64,000 bases of DNA from Stenotrophomonas nematodicola. Lineage in GTDB: Bacteria; Pseudomonadota; Gammaproteobacteria; Xanthomonadales; Xanthomonadaceae. The position numbers were made by a program, and so were the translations under genes. Below are positions 47,673 to 57,270 of the stretch, piece after piece (position 1 is the first letter of the stretch; each line of letters starts with the position of its first letter). The notes beneath the pieces were generated by a model. It saw nothing but the letters and a program-made list of their open reading frames with translations. It was not told the DNA's origin and ran no database searches. Location: positions 62,001 to 126,000 of the forward strand of contig NZ_WIAY01000001.1 in NCBI RefSeq assembly GCF_009467805.1, written 5' to 3'.

Positions 47673-50600
47673 ACGCTCCGCACGCACCGGAGCGCCACGC
47701 GCTGACCGAGGCGCAGACCGGGCTGTGGTATGCCCAGGCAGTAGCGGCCGAAGCGGCGGCGTTCAACACCGCCCACGTAGTGTGGATTGACGGTGCGCTG
47801 GACGAGCCGGCCTTCGCCGCCGCTGTGGGCGTGGCCCTCGCCGAGACCGATGCGCTGGCGCTGAGATTCGCCGAGACCGACGATGGCGTGCCGGTGCAAT
47901 GGGTGGATCCCGCCCAGCGTCCGCGCCTGGAATACGTGGATGTGTCGGCGCATGAAGAACCCGAGCAGGCCGCGCGCCAGGGCATGGACGACGACCGTCT
48001 GCGCGCGGTGGACCCGCGGCGCGACCGCCTGGCCGTGCAACGCCTGTATCGTCTCGGGCCGGCACGCTTCGCCTGGTACCTGCGGGCTCACCACCTGGCG
48101 ACCGATGGCTATGGCATGGCGCTGTTCTGCGAACGGGTCAGCGCGCTGTATGCCGCCAGCAGGACGGCAGCGCCGGCGCCGGTGCCGCTCGCACCGCTGC
48201 GGCCGGTGCTGGACGAGGATATCGACTACCGCGACAGCCAGCGACGGGGCGACGACGCGGCGTATTGGCATGCCTACCTGCAGGCGGCTCCGCCGGTGGA
48301 TGGCCCGGGCGGTCGGACTGCCGCAGCCTGCGCGGACGCGCTGCGGATCGAGCGCGAGGTCGAGCCGGCATGGTTGGTACGGGTGCAGGCCGCGTCCACC
48401 CGGACCGGCGTGCCGTGGCCGGACCTGCTGACCGCGCTTGTGGCGGCGTATTGCCAGCGCATGGCCGGTGCGGATGAAACCGTCGTGGGCGTGCCCTATA
48501 TGGGACGGCTGGGCAGCGCCTCGGCGCGCGTTCCGGCGATGGTGATGAACGTGCTGCCCCTGCGCGTTGCCGGGGGCGCCGAGCCGGTGGCGACCTTCAT
48601 CGCCGGCGTTGCCCGCGACCTGACCCGCGCACGTCGGCATGGCCGCTATCGCGGTGAGCAGCTGCGCCGTGATCTCGGGCGTGTGGGTGCACAGCGCCGC
48701 CTGCATGGACCGCTGGTGAACCTGCAGCCGTTCTATCGCCCGCTGCCACTCGCGGGCGTGGCTACCCGGCTGCAGGTGCTGGGGACCGGGCCGGTGGACG
48801 ATCTCACCCTCGGGTTCCGCGGCGATGGTGGTAGCCGGCTGACGCTGGAAGTCGAGGCAAATCCCGCGTTGTACAGCCCGCTCCAGGCGCAGGCGCATGC
48901 CACGCGCCTGCTGCATTTCGTGACCCGCGCTCTGGATGCCCTGGACGCCCACGGTGCAATGGACGATATCGCCCTGGCCACGCCGGCGGAAGCACACTGG
49001 GGCGTGGTGGAGACCAACGCCACCGCCCATCCGCTGCCCGACACCCCCTTGGCGGCGCTGCTGGACGCTGGCATGGCGCTCCAGCCCGACGCCCCCGCCG
49101 TTGTCTTCGGCGCAACCAGGCTCAGCCATGCCGTGCTTGAGCAGCGCAGCCGCGCACTGGCGCTGCAGTTGCGTGCCCTCGGGGCCGGCCCTGGTACCCA
49201 CGTGGCGATCGCCTTGCCGCGCTCGCTGGATCTGGTGGTGGCGCTGGTGGCCGTCGTGCGGGCCGGCGCTGCGTACCTGCCGTTGGACCTGGACCACCCG
49301 CCGGAGCGTCTCGCGCGCATCCTGCGCTCGGCCGCGCCGATCTGTGTGCTCGCCGAGGCCGAGGCGGCCATTCGCCTCGACGGCGCGGCCGTGGTTTCGC
49401 CCGCGCAATGGGCACGGGAGCCAGGCGCCGCTCTTGCGCCGCTGGCCGGACCGGCAGATGCGGCCTACGTGATCTATACCTCCGGCTCCACCGGCGAGCC
49501 CAAGGGCGTGGTGATCGAACACCGCGCCATCGTCAATCGCCTGCTGTGGATGCGTGACCACTACGGCATCAGCGCCGACGACCGCATTCTGCAGAAGACC
49601 CCCGCCACCTTTGACGTGTCGGTCTGGGAGTTCTTCCTGCCGGTGCTTTGCGGTGCGGTGCTGGTCGTGGCGCCGCCCGACGCGCACCGCGATCCGATAC
49701 TGCTCGCCGACCTCGTGCGCACCCACGCCATCACTACGCTGCATTTCGTGCCGTCGATGCTGGCGGCATGGCTGGCTACCCCGGCCGTACATGGGCTGGC
49801 GCTTCGCCGCGTGTTCACCAGTGGCGAAGCGCTCGATGCCGAGCTGCGCGACCGCTTCCACGCCACGCTCAACGCCGAGCTGCACAACCTTTACGGGCCC
49901 ACGGAGGCCGCAGTGGATGTGAGCTGGTGGCCCGCCGGGCCAACCGATGCCGCGCGCCCCGTGCCGATCGGTTTCCCGGTCTGGAACACCCGCCTGTACG
50001 TGTTGGACGCGCGCCTGCGTCCGCTGCCACCGGGCGTGACCGGCGAGCTGTACCTGGGCGGCGTGCAACTCGCCCGCGGCTACCTCGGCCGTGACGACCT
50101 CACCAACGAACGCTTTCTTGCCGACCCGTTCCTGCCGGGCGAGCGCATCTACCGCACCGGCGATCTCGCGCGCCGGCGCGAGGATGGCGCGGTGGACTAT
50201 CTCGGCCGCACCGACAACCAGATCAAACTGCGCGGGCTGCGCATCGAACTGGGCGAGATCCAGTCCGCGTTGTGCAGCGCGCCGGGCGTCGAGCGGGCCG
50301 AAGTCCTGCTGCGCGAAGACCGTCCGGGCGAACGGCGACTGGTTGCCTACGTGGGCGGTGCGCCGCTGGACGTCACGGCGCTGCGCGCCCACGTGGCCGG
50401 TCTGGTACCGGACTACATGCTGCCCGCCGCGTTCGTACACATGGCCCAATGGCCGGTGACCGCCAACGGCAAGCTCGATCGCGCGGCGCTGCCGGCGCCG
50501 GCCGGCCCCGACAGCCACGGTTGTCCGTCGCGCACCCCGACGGAGCACGCGCTGGTGGCGCTGTTCGCGCAGGTGCTGCGCCACGACGCGCCGATCGGGA

Positions 50601-51580
50601 TCGACGCCGACTTCTTCGCGCTGGGGGGGGATTCGCTCAGCGCGGTCCACCTGCTGCTGGCGATCCAGGCGCGTTGGCGCTGCGACCTGGGCCTGGGCGC
50701 AGTGTTCGCCACACCGACCGTGGCCGGGCTGGCGGCCCGGATCGACGCGCCGCCACAGACGGCCGATCACGGCCTTGCACCGTTGATCCGCTTGGCCACG
50801 GGCACCGACGCGCGCGCACCGCTGTTCGTGGTCCATCCTGCAGGCGGCATTGCCTGGAACTACCGCGACCTGGCGCGCAGCCTGGACCCGACCCGCGATG
50901 TATTCGGCCTGCAATCGCCGGCGCTGGACCCGGCGCGGGACCTTCCGGACAGCATCGAGGCGCTGGCGGACGCGTACGTGGCGCGGGTGCAGGCGCAGGC
51001 TCCGGAAGGCCCGGTGCACCTGCTGGGCTGGTCGGTGGGCGGCATCGTCGCCCAGGCGATGGCCGTCGCACTGCAGGCGCAGGGCAGGGCGGTGGGCATG
51101 CTGGCCTTGCTGGATGCCTATCCCAGCGACTGCTGGCGCGCGGAGCCCGAACCCGACCCGGTGGCAGCGCTGCGTGCGCTGCTGGCCATCGCCGGTCATG
51201 ACCCGGACGCGCATCCCGAGCTGGACAGTCGCGAGCGCATTCTCGCCTTCCTGCGCCGCAGCGACAGCGCGCTCGGCAACCTGCCGGGCGTGGTGCTCGA
51301 TGGCGTGGTGCGTGCGGTGACCGGCACCAACCAGCTGATCCGCGCCCATCACCATGCCCGCTATGATGGCCCGCTGCTGCACGTGCGCGCAGGGCTGGAC
51401 CACGCCCATCGGCCGCATCTGCAGTCCAGCCTGTGGGCGCCGCATGCGGCCGTCGTCGAAACGATCGAGCTGCCGTTCCTGCATGCCGAGCTGACCGGTC
51501 GCGATGCGGTGGCGCAGTTGGCCCCCGCGCTGTCGGCACGTCTGCAGCAGTGGGACGCCACACAGGAGACATCCAGGTGA
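47669..51580 (+). CDS. entF: Siderophore peptide synthetase, serine-specific (C-A-PCP-TE)
   Basis: A 1303-residue single-module NRPS, the length of EntF. Condensation domain: HHLATDG (141-147). Adenylation domain: YTSGSTGEPKGV, FDVSVWEFF, LHNLYGPTEAAVDVSWW and YRTGDLARR; visible specificity residues (Asp-Val-Trp, then His in TLHFVPS) agree with serine. Carrier serine in FFALGGDSLSAV. Thioesterase: GWSVGGIVAQAMA. It joins dihydroxybenzoate to serine and probably oligomerises the product. The S. maltophilia product is reported to differ from enterobactin. Confidence 0.95.
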   Translation: MNAPHAPERHALTEAQTGLWYAQAVAAEAAAFNTAHVVWIDGALDEPAFAAAVGVALAETDALALRFAETDDGVPVQWVDPAQRPRLEYVDVSAHEEPEQAARQGMDDDRLRAVDPRRDRLAVQRLYRLGPARFAWYLRAHHLATDGYGMALFCERVSALYAASRTAAPAPVPLAPLRPVLDEDIDYRDSQRRGDDAAYWHAYLQAAPPVDGPGGRTAAACADALRIEREVEPAWLVRVQAASTRTGVPWPDLLTALVAAYCQRMAGADETVVGVPYMGRLGSASARVPAMVMNVLPLRVAGGAEPVATFIAGVARDLTRARRHGRYRGEQLRRDLGRVGAQRRLHGPLVNLQPFYRPLPLAGVATRLQVLGTGPVDDLTLGFRGDGGSRLTLEVEANPALYSPLQAQAHATRLLHFVTRALDALDAHGAMDDIALATPAEAHWGVVETNATAHPLPDTPLAALLDAGMALQPDAPAVVFGATRLSHAVLEQRSRALALQLRALGAGPGTHVAIALPRSLDLVVALVAVVRAGAAYLPLDLDHPPERLARILRSAAPICVLAEAEAAIRLDGAAVVSPAQWAREPGAALAPLAGPADAAYVIYTSGSTGEPKGVVIEHRAIVNRLLWMRDHYGISADDRILQKTPATFDVSVWEFFLPVLCGAVLVVAPPDAHRDPILLADLVRTHAITTLHFVPSMLAAWLATPAVHGLALRRVFTSGEALDAELRDRFHATLNAELHNLYGPTEAAVDVSWWPAGPTDAARPVPIGFPVWNTRLYVLDARLRPLPPGVTGELYLGGVQLARGYLGRDDLTNERFLADPFLPGERIYRTGDLARRREDGAVDYLGRTDNQIKLRGLRIELGEIQSALCSAPGVERAEVLLREDRPGERRLVAYVGGAPLDVTALRAHVAGLVPDYMLPAAFVHMAQWPVTANGKLDRAALPAPAGPDSHGCPSRTPTEHALVALFAQVLRHDAPIGIDADFFALGGDSLSAVHLLLAIQARWRCDLGLGAVFATPTVAGLAARIDAPPQTADHGLAPLIRLATGTDARAPLFVVHPAGGIAWNYRDLARSLDPTRDVFGLQSPALDPARDLPDSIEALADAYVARVQAQAPEGPVHLLGWSVGGIVAQAMAVALQAQGRAVGMLALLDAYPSDCWRAEPEPDPVAALRALLAIAGHDPDAHPELDSRERILAFLRRSDSALGNLPGVVLDGVVRAVTGTNQLIRAHHHARYDGPLLHVRAGLDHAHRPHLQSSLWAPHAAVVETIELPFLHAELTGRDAVAQLAPALSARLQQWDATQETSR

Positions 51581-52341
51581 AACTGACGGGATTTGAAGGG
51601 ACTGTGGCCGTGGTTACCGGCGCCGCAGGCGGCATCGGCGCAGCACTGGTGAGGCTGCTGCTGGACAGCGGCTGCATCGTGGTGGCCACCGACCGCGACG
51701 CGACGATGCTGCCGGCGTCGACGGGCACGCTGCACACGCGGACGCTGGACGTGGCCGATGCCCGCGCTGTCGACGCGCTGGTCGCGTGGACCGAGACCAC
51801 GCTCGGGCCGATCGGGTTCGGCGTCAACGTGGCCGGTGTGCTCCAGGTGGGAACCGTTGCCGACACCGACGATGCACAGTGGCGGCACGTATTCGCGGTC
51901 AACACCGACGGCGTATTCCATCTGGGCCGGGCGTTGGCGCGGGTGATGACGCCGCGTCGTCGCGGCGCCATTGTCACGGTCAGTTCCAATGCGGCCGGCG
52001 TACCGCGTCACGGTATGGCGGCCTACGCCGCATCGAAGGCTGCCGCTACCATGTTCACCCGCTGCCTGGGTCTGGAGCTGGCGCCGCTCGGCATCCGCTG
52101 CAACATCGTCGCGCCCGGCTCGACCCTGACGCCGATGCAGACCGGCATGTGGGCCGAGGAAAGTGGCGCCCAGGCCGTGATCGATGGCAATCCCGGTGCG
52201 TACAAGGCCGGCATCCCGCTGCGCAAGCTGGCCACGCCGGACGACATCGCGCAGGCCGTGATGTTCCTGTTGTCCGACCAGGCCGGCCACATTGCCATGA
52301 GCGATCTGTACGTGGACGGCGGCGCTACCCTGCGCGGCTGA
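51577..52341 (+). CDS. entA: 2,3-dihydro-2,3-dihydroxybenzoate dehydrogenase
   Basis: A 254-residue SDR. Cofactor motif [18 protein letters not shown], catalytic Ser in [12 protein letters not shown] and Tyr-x3-Lys in [11 protein letters not shown]. It makes 2,3-dihydroxybenzoate. The start is GTG 51577, overlapping the entF stop (GTGA), with AGGAG 9 bases upstream. Last gene of the operon. Confidence 0.94.
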   Translation: MKLTGFEGTVAVVTGAAGGIGAALVRLLLDSGCIVVATDRDATMLPASTGTLHTRTLDVADARAVDALVAWTETTLGPIGFGVNVAGVLQVGTVADTDDAQWRHVFAVNTDGVFHLGRALARVMTPRRRGAIVTVSSNAAGVPRHGMAAYAASKAAATMFTRCLGLELAPLGIRCNIVAPGSTLTPMQTGMWAEESGAQAVIDGNPGAYKAGIPLRKLATPDDIAQAVMFLLSDQAGHIAMSDLYVDGGATLRG

Positions 52342-52532
52342 GGGTTTGACAATGAGCAGGGATCGGGAAGCGGACGCGCTACCGCGGTGCCACACCGTGG
52401 CTGTTTGCACGGGTGACACTTGCCGCCTGCAGCTTTCATCTCCTCCCAGTGCGTAACAGAGGTCGTGAAGCACGTCGGATGACACCGTAGAATTGGCGTC
52501 CAGACGCAATTGCGAAGGACTCGAGCTGAGGA

Positions 52533-53486
52533 ATGGATTGGATTACCGAACAGTTGGAGTTTTCACCGAAGGCCGGTGACGTGATTCATGACTATTGCAG
52601 TGCTGAAACCTTCCTTTCCATCCTCACTCACCGCACCATTCGCTTGTCCGACATTCAGTGCATGAATGATCGTGGTGAGCGGATCTGGGGAAGAGAGATC
52701 ATCGGGCAGGTGGCGCTGGCGGTGTCCGCCGGCAAGGCCTACGCGGCCGATTTCGTCCGAGGTCTCGCAGCTGCGATCGATTTCTGGCAGATCAATTCCA
52801 TTGCCGCCGCCGCCTGCTTCTCTCTACATCCGGATTCACTCGGTCAGTGGCGAGGTTACGCGGAGGATGGAAGCGGATTCTCGATTGGATTCGACGCATG
52901 CGCAATGACGGCTGTTGACCGTCTAAGTTCAGTGCATTGCGTCTACGATCCCGAGGATATTCGGAAGAAGATCGAGTTCAGTGTCAACGCGATCTATCAG
53001 CGCTTTGCAGGCAACCTTGCAAGGAGTGGCTGCCAATGGGCTGACGGAACGGAGGTTCTTGATCTCGGTTCTGAGGTGAAGGAATCCGCCGGAGCTTACG
53101 CAACGCCGTGGCACGATAGAGACACGATGTTTCTATGCGTAAGCCTGACCCGAGCATTGGAATCCTTCAAACATCCGGCTTTCGAGCAGGAGGGCGAAAT
53201 CCGACTTACCCACATCGTACATCGCGTTGAATCGGGAGCGGGGTTCCGCCTGGAGTCTGCCAACAAGAAGATGACCGAGCCAAGAATTCAGTTCCGGCTC
53301 CGGAACGGGGTACCTGCGCCATTCCTTGATTTTCCGCTACCCGGCAATGACGAGCGTGGGCACCCGATAAGAGACGTCATTCTCGGCCCAAAGAACCCTG
53401 CCTCGCCCGAGCAGATTTCGGTCATGCTGGAAACAATGCGCTTCCCGGACGTCCGGGTACGTCGATCCAGTGCGCCGTACTGCTAG
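52533..53486 (+). CDS. DUF2971 family protein
   Basis: A 317-residue protein with the DUF2971 pattern: [57 protein letters not shown] and [23 protein letters not shown]. The family is found scattered in accessory regions, function unknown. The gene is visibly less GC-rich than its neighbours, suggesting acquisition by transfer. A GAGG site precedes ATG 52533. It lies between the siderophore operon and the four-gene cassette, on the opposite strand to the latter. Confidence 0.83.
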   Translation: MDWITEQLEFSPKAGDVIHDYCSAETFLSILTHRTIRLSDIQCMNDRGERIWGREIIGQVALAVSAGKAYAADFVRGLAAAIDFWQINSIAAAACFSLHPDSLGQWRGYAEDGSGFSIGFDACAMTAVDRLSSVHCVYDPEDIRKKIEFSVNAIYQRFAGNLARSGCQWADGTEVLDLGSEVKESAGAYATPWHDRDTMFLCVSLTRALESFKHPAFEQEGEIRLTHIVHRVESGAGFRLESANKKMTEPRIQFRLRNGVPAPFLDFPLPGNDERGHPIRDVILGPKNPASPEQISVMLETMRFPDVRVRRSSAPYC

Positions 53487-53543
53487 GTCGAACGGTGCCG
53501 TGCCGGTAGAGCGCGCCGGTGCGGGCGCGCGCTTAGGAGAACA

Positions 53544-54197
53544 TCACCCGGGCTTGCGTGCACGCGGCCGACGCGGCTTGCCAGGTGAGGGCCTGGGGCC
53601 CTCCTTTCCGCCCAGCAGGCCGCCCTGCTGCAGGTGTTCCATCCAGGCCAGCGCGTCGACGTAGGCCATGAAGTGGCGCAGATAGCCGGGGGCCAATTCG
53701 CCCATGCGGGTCATCGCGCGGTGAATGAGCACGGCCGAGTTCAGCGGTCCGCCGTCGCCCGGTCCCTGCGCCAGCGACTGCCGGACCTGGCTGCGCGTGC
53801 GCACCGCCGTCCACAGGGCCTGGAACTCGGCAACGGCCGGCATCGCCGGAAAGGCCGTGGGTGTTGATGATGGAGCTGCGGACAGCCGATCGGCGCCCGG
53901 GGCGCCGGCGGCCTGCGCCCGCAGCGCCCCGCGCAGGGCGTGCAGCGCGGCCTGGCCAGGCCGTGTGCCGGGGGCCGTAGCAGGGGCGGCAGGTACTGGG
54001 ATGGTCAGCGCCTGCGCATACGCGGCAACGCGGGTGGCCAGCGTCTGCTCCAGCTGCGCGCGCGCCGCGCCGTCATGGTCCTGCGCACGCTCTGCCAGCG
54101 ACTGCATCGCCTGCAGCCGCCACGGCGTGTGGCCGGCGGCGGGCTGCGCCAGCCACTCGGCCAGTTGCGCGCGTGGATCGGTCCGATCAGTGCGCAT
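53544..54197 (-). CDS. DUF2894-type protein, last gene of the MotA/MotB-like cassette
   Basis: A 217-residue soluble protein, no membrane segment. The first part is helical and Ala-rich (REQLAEWLAQPAAGH-like start, then LATRVAAYAQAL). The C-terminal half has LNSAVLIHRAMTRMGELAPGYLRHFMAYVDALAWMEHL, then a basic tail (KPRRPRARKPG). This fits DUF2894. The start overlaps the end of the OmpA-like gene, so it is translated with it. Function is unknown; a cytoplasmic partner of the channel complex is plausible. The basic tail might bind nucleic acid or lipid. Confidence 0.82.
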   Translation of the reverse strand: MRTDRTDPRAQLAEWLAQPAAGHTPWRLQAMQSLAERAQDHDGAARAQLEQTLATRVAAYAQALTIPVPAAPATAPGTRPGQAALHALRGALRAQAAGAPGADRLSAAPSSTPTAFPAMPAVAEFQALWTAVRTRSQVRQSLAQGPGDGGPLNSAVLIHRAMTRMGELAPGYLRHFMAYVDALAWMEHLQQGGLLGGKEGPRPSPGKPRRPRARKPG

Positions 54198-54828
54198 CGC
54201 GCGGTGCCGACGGGCGGGGCATCGGGGCGATCTCCACCCGGCGATTGCGCGCGCGGCCTTCCTCGTCGGCGTTGGAGCCCACCGGCTGCTCCGCGCCGAA
54301 TGCCGCCGCGAAGACCGCATTGGCCGGCACGCCCTCGGCAATCAACGCGCGTGTCACGGTCAACGCACGTTCGGCCGACAGCGCCCAGTTGTCGGCGAAC
54401 TGGCGGTTGCCTTCGCGCACCTGGCGGTCGTCGGTGAAGCCGCTCACCATCAGGATCTCCTCGCGCGAGGCGAGGTAGCCGGCCAGCGGCGCCGCCAGGC
54501 TGTGCAGCAGTTCGCGGCCTTCAGGCTGCAACTGGTCGGAGTTCAACGCGAACAGCACGCTGCCGCGGATGCCGATGCGACCATCCACCAGCGTGACGCG
54601 GCCAGCCGCCAACGGCACCGCCAGTGCCTGTTCCAGGCTCTGGCGACGCTGGGCCTCGGCCTGGCGTTGTTTGACCTCCTGGTCCAGCCGGTCGGACAGC
54701 TCCACCTGCAGCACCACCACGCCGACCAGAATCAGCACGAATGCGCCCAGCAGCACCGACATCAGGTCGCCGAAGGCGGCCCAGATCGGCGCACCGGACT
54801 CGCCGTCGGACTCGATCTCTCCGCTCAT
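54187..54828 (-). CDS. MotB/ZorB-like OmpA-domain protein
   Basis: A 213-residue inner-membrane protein. A single helix (WAAFGDLMSVLLGAFVLILV) carries Asp21 in the D-L-M setting of the proton-carrying Asp of MotB, ExbD-like and ZorB proteins. A short coiled coil follows, then an OmpA peptidoglycan-binding domain (VLFALNSDQLQPEGREL, GFTDDRQV, ARNRRVEI). The start overlaps the stop of the DUF802 gene (ATGA). It should be the stator partner of that protein. Confidence 0.92.
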   Translation of the reverse strand: MSGEIESDGESGAPIWAAFGDLMSVLLGAFVLILVGVVVLQVELSDRLDQEVKQRQAEAQRRQSLEQALAVPLAAGRVTLVDGRIGIRGSVLFALNSDQLQPEGRELLHSLAAPLAGYLASREEILMVSGFTDDRQVREGNRQFADNWALSAERALTVTRALIAEGVPANAVFAAAFGAEQPVGSNADEEGRARNRRVEIAPMPRPSAPRDAH

Positions 54829-57260
54829 GCGGTTTCCGTTTCCGCGGCGGTGCCGCGACCGGCGAGGGCCTGCAGCTCCTCGATGATCTGCTTCTGGGAA
54901 AGCACGCTGAGATCGATCACTTCACGCGCCTGCGCCACGTAGTAGGCCAACTGGTCGTCGCTGCGCGCCAGCGTGGTCTCCAGCGCGCCGGCGATCTGCT
55001 CCAGGCGTTCGCCCAGGCCCTGGCTGGAACTGCCGAAGGTATGCATCGCCGCACCGAACGCATCGGCCAGGCTGGCCACGTCCACGGCACTGCCGGCGAC
55101 CTGTGCCGCCACCGCGTCGAGTTTGCCGGTTTCGGCGGCGATGTGGTCGGTGAAACGGCTGCCCACGCGTTCCATCAGCTCGGCGGAGGTGCTGACCAGC
55201 GCATCGACCGCGCCACGCTGCTCTGTGGACGCGTGGTTGACGGCATCGAGCAGCGTCCCCAGCGTGGCCAGCAGATGGCTGCGTTCCTCCAGCATCGCGG
55301 TGTCGTGGACCATGCTGTCGGAGAGCTTCTGACGCAGTTCGGCCACCACGTCGGCCGCCGCCTTCGGCGCTTCCGACGCGGCCTGCACGAGGCGCGAGAT
55401 TTCGCTGATGGTGTCGCTGGCGTGCGCCTGGGCCTGCGCGGTGATGCGCTCGGCGGTGACGGCCAGGGTGTCGCAGATCGCCTGCTGGCGCTGCGCGATC
55501 TGATCCCCGGTACGCTCCCAGCGGTCGCCCAGGCGGGCCGACAGCGTGTCGAAGGCGGCAGTCCAGGTGGTCAGGCGCAGCGCGTCGCGCGACTCCAGCG
55601 CTGCCTGCAGGCCGGCGTGGGACTGCTGCATCGCCTCGATCAACGACAGGCTGCGCGCCTCCAGCGCGTCCGCAGCGGCGGCCAGCGCCTGCTGGTTGCG
55701 CTCCACCAGTGCCGCGTTGACGCTGTCCTGGCGCGCCAGTGCGTCCTGCCAGGCAGTGGCGGCGCCGGCAGCACCCGCGTCCAGTCGCAGTGCAAGCGCA
55801 TCCAGCAGGTCGGTCGCACGTTGATCGTGGCGCTCGCCGAACCGGGCCAGTGCCGTGGCGAGCTGGGAGAGCAACGCGGCCTGGGTCTGCGACTGTGCGT
55901 CCAGACCGGCCTGCCAGGTGTCGGCCGAGGCCTGCAGGCGCGTGGACACCGCATCGAGCAGCGCGACGCTGCGGGCGTCGTCACGCGTTGCCGCTGCGGC
56001 GAGGTCGGCGCGCAGGGCGCTGGCCAGTGCCGCGCCGGCGTCCTGCTGTTCGCTGGCAAGCGCGTGCTGCGCTGCCTGCTGGGCGGCTACGCCGCGTTCC
56101 CACTGCTGCACCGTGTCCTGCAGGCGGGCGGACACCGACTCCACCAGCGTGCCGATCCGGCCATCGTGGTGCTCGGCGAAGGCGCCCAAGGCGTCACGCA
56201 GATCGCTGGCCAAGGCCGACTGGGCGTCACGTTGCGCGCCGAGCGCAGTGCGCCACTGGTCCGCCGCCTCTGTGCGGCTGGCCTCGAAACCTGCGCTGAG
56301 GCCATCCAGTTGACGTTGCACGGCGTCGCGCACCGCTGTCTGCAGCGCCGTGTTCTCGCGGACGATGCCGGTGAGCGTGCCTTCCAGCAGCGGCTGCAGC
56401 ACATCGCCGATGGCCCGGGCGCTGTCGGCGACGCCGGTCTGCAGCGTGGCCTGTACCGCGTCGGCGAAGCGGGCGTGGTCGGCGTCCATGCGGGCATGGA
56501 AGGCCTCCTGGCTGGCGAGCAGCCGCTCGCTCGCCGCCGTACTGCTCTGTTCAATGGCCTGCGTCATCGCCTGCAGGCGCTCGACCAGGGTGGGCAGCAC
56601 GCCGGCCTGCTGCTCCAGCAGGCGCAGGGTTTCGCTGCGCTGGTGCGCCTGCGAATGCACGTGCAGCGTAGTCGCGATCTGGCCATCGAGCCCCTGCACG
56701 GCGAGCAGACGCTCGCGTCGGCACAGCGCGGACAGCAGGCCGAGCATGGCCGAGGTGGCCACGCCGGCGATCGACGTGCCGAATGCAACGGCCAGCCCCT
56801 CCGCCGGTGCGCCAAGCGACCCGCGGATGGCCTGCAGGTCGGTGGCGTGGGCCAGCGCCAGGCCGGTGCCACGCAGGGTGGCCATCATGCCCACCAGCGT
56901 GCCGAGCATGCCGAGCAGCACCAGCAGGCCGACCAGGTACGGGGTGAGCGTGGGTGCCGGCAGCGCGATGCGCTCGCCTTCCACCCGCAGACGGACCGCA
57001 TGGCGCAGGGCCGGCGGCACGCGCTGCAGCCAGCCGGCCAGGCCCTCGTTGGCCGCCGACACGTCACGCACGGCCGCCTCCAGCGCCCGCGTGCCCTGCC
57101 GGTAGCGGTACAGTTCCACACCGCCGGCGAGATAACACGCGCCGATCAACAGGGCGACCGCCGCACCGACCGGGTTGGAACCGACATAGCCGGCGCCGAT
57201 CCAGCAGACCGCAGTCAGGCCGAGGAGGAAGACAACAACGTAGAGGCTGTTCTTGAACAT
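54825..57260 (-). CDS. DUF802 protein: MotA/TolQ/ExbB-like channel with long helical tail
   Basis: An 811-residue protein. Four membrane helices: about 5-26, 30-48, 105-128 and 153-178. Helices 3-4 (LLGMLGTLVGMMATL, then AEGLAVAFGTSIAGVATSAMLGLL) match the MotA/TolQ/ExbB proton channel. Residues about 180-811 form a very long Ala/Gln/Asp-rich helical tail with repeats of roughly 52-56 residues (each with a VSARLQxxxxxWExGLxAQ-like stretch). This plan is the one of ZorA. ATG 57260 follows the DUF3348 stop by 10 bases. Confidence 0.92.
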   Translation of the reverse strand: MFKNSLYVVVFLLGLTAVCWIGAGYVGSNPVGAAVALLIGACYLAGGVELYRYRQGTRALEAAVRDVSAANEGLAGWLQRVPPALRHAVRLRVEGERIALPAPTLTPYLVGLLVLLGMLGTLVGMMATLRGTGLALAHATDLQAIRGSLGAPAEGLAVAFGTSIAGVATSAMLGLLSALCRRERLLAVQGLDGQIATTLHVHSQAHQRSETLRLLEQQAGVLPTLVERLQAMTQAIEQSSTAASERLLASQEAFHARMDADHARFADAVQATLQTGVADSARAIGDVLQPLLEGTLTGIVRENTALQTAVRDAVQRQLDGLSAGFEASRTEAADQWRTALGAQRDAQSALASDLRDALGAFAEHHDGRIGTLVESVSARLQDTVQQWERGVAAQQAAQHALASEQQDAGAALASALRADLAAAATRDDARSVALLDAVSTRLQASADTWQAGLDAQSQTQAALLSQLATALARFGERHDQRATDLLDALALRLDAGAAGAATAWQDALARQDSVNAALVERNQQALAAAADALEARSLSLIEAMQQSHAGLQAALESRDALRLTTWTAAFDTLSARLGDRWERTGDQIAQRQQAICDTLAVTAERITAQAQAHASDTISEISRLVQAASEAPKAAADVVAELRQKLSDSMVHDTAMLEERSHLLATLGTLLDAVNHASTEQRGAVDALVSTSAELMERVGSRFTDHIAAETGKLDAVAAQVAGSAVDVASLADAFGAAMHTFGSSSQGLGERLEQIAGALETTLARSDDQLAYYVAQAREVIDLSVLSQKQIIEELQALAGRGTAAETETA

Positions 57261-57270
57261 GGGGTCCCAG

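Noticed and set aside
47300..51484. Minus-strand open frame of about 1394 codons opposite entF
   Set aside because: Shadow of the NRPS gene; composition-driven, no recognisable domain.
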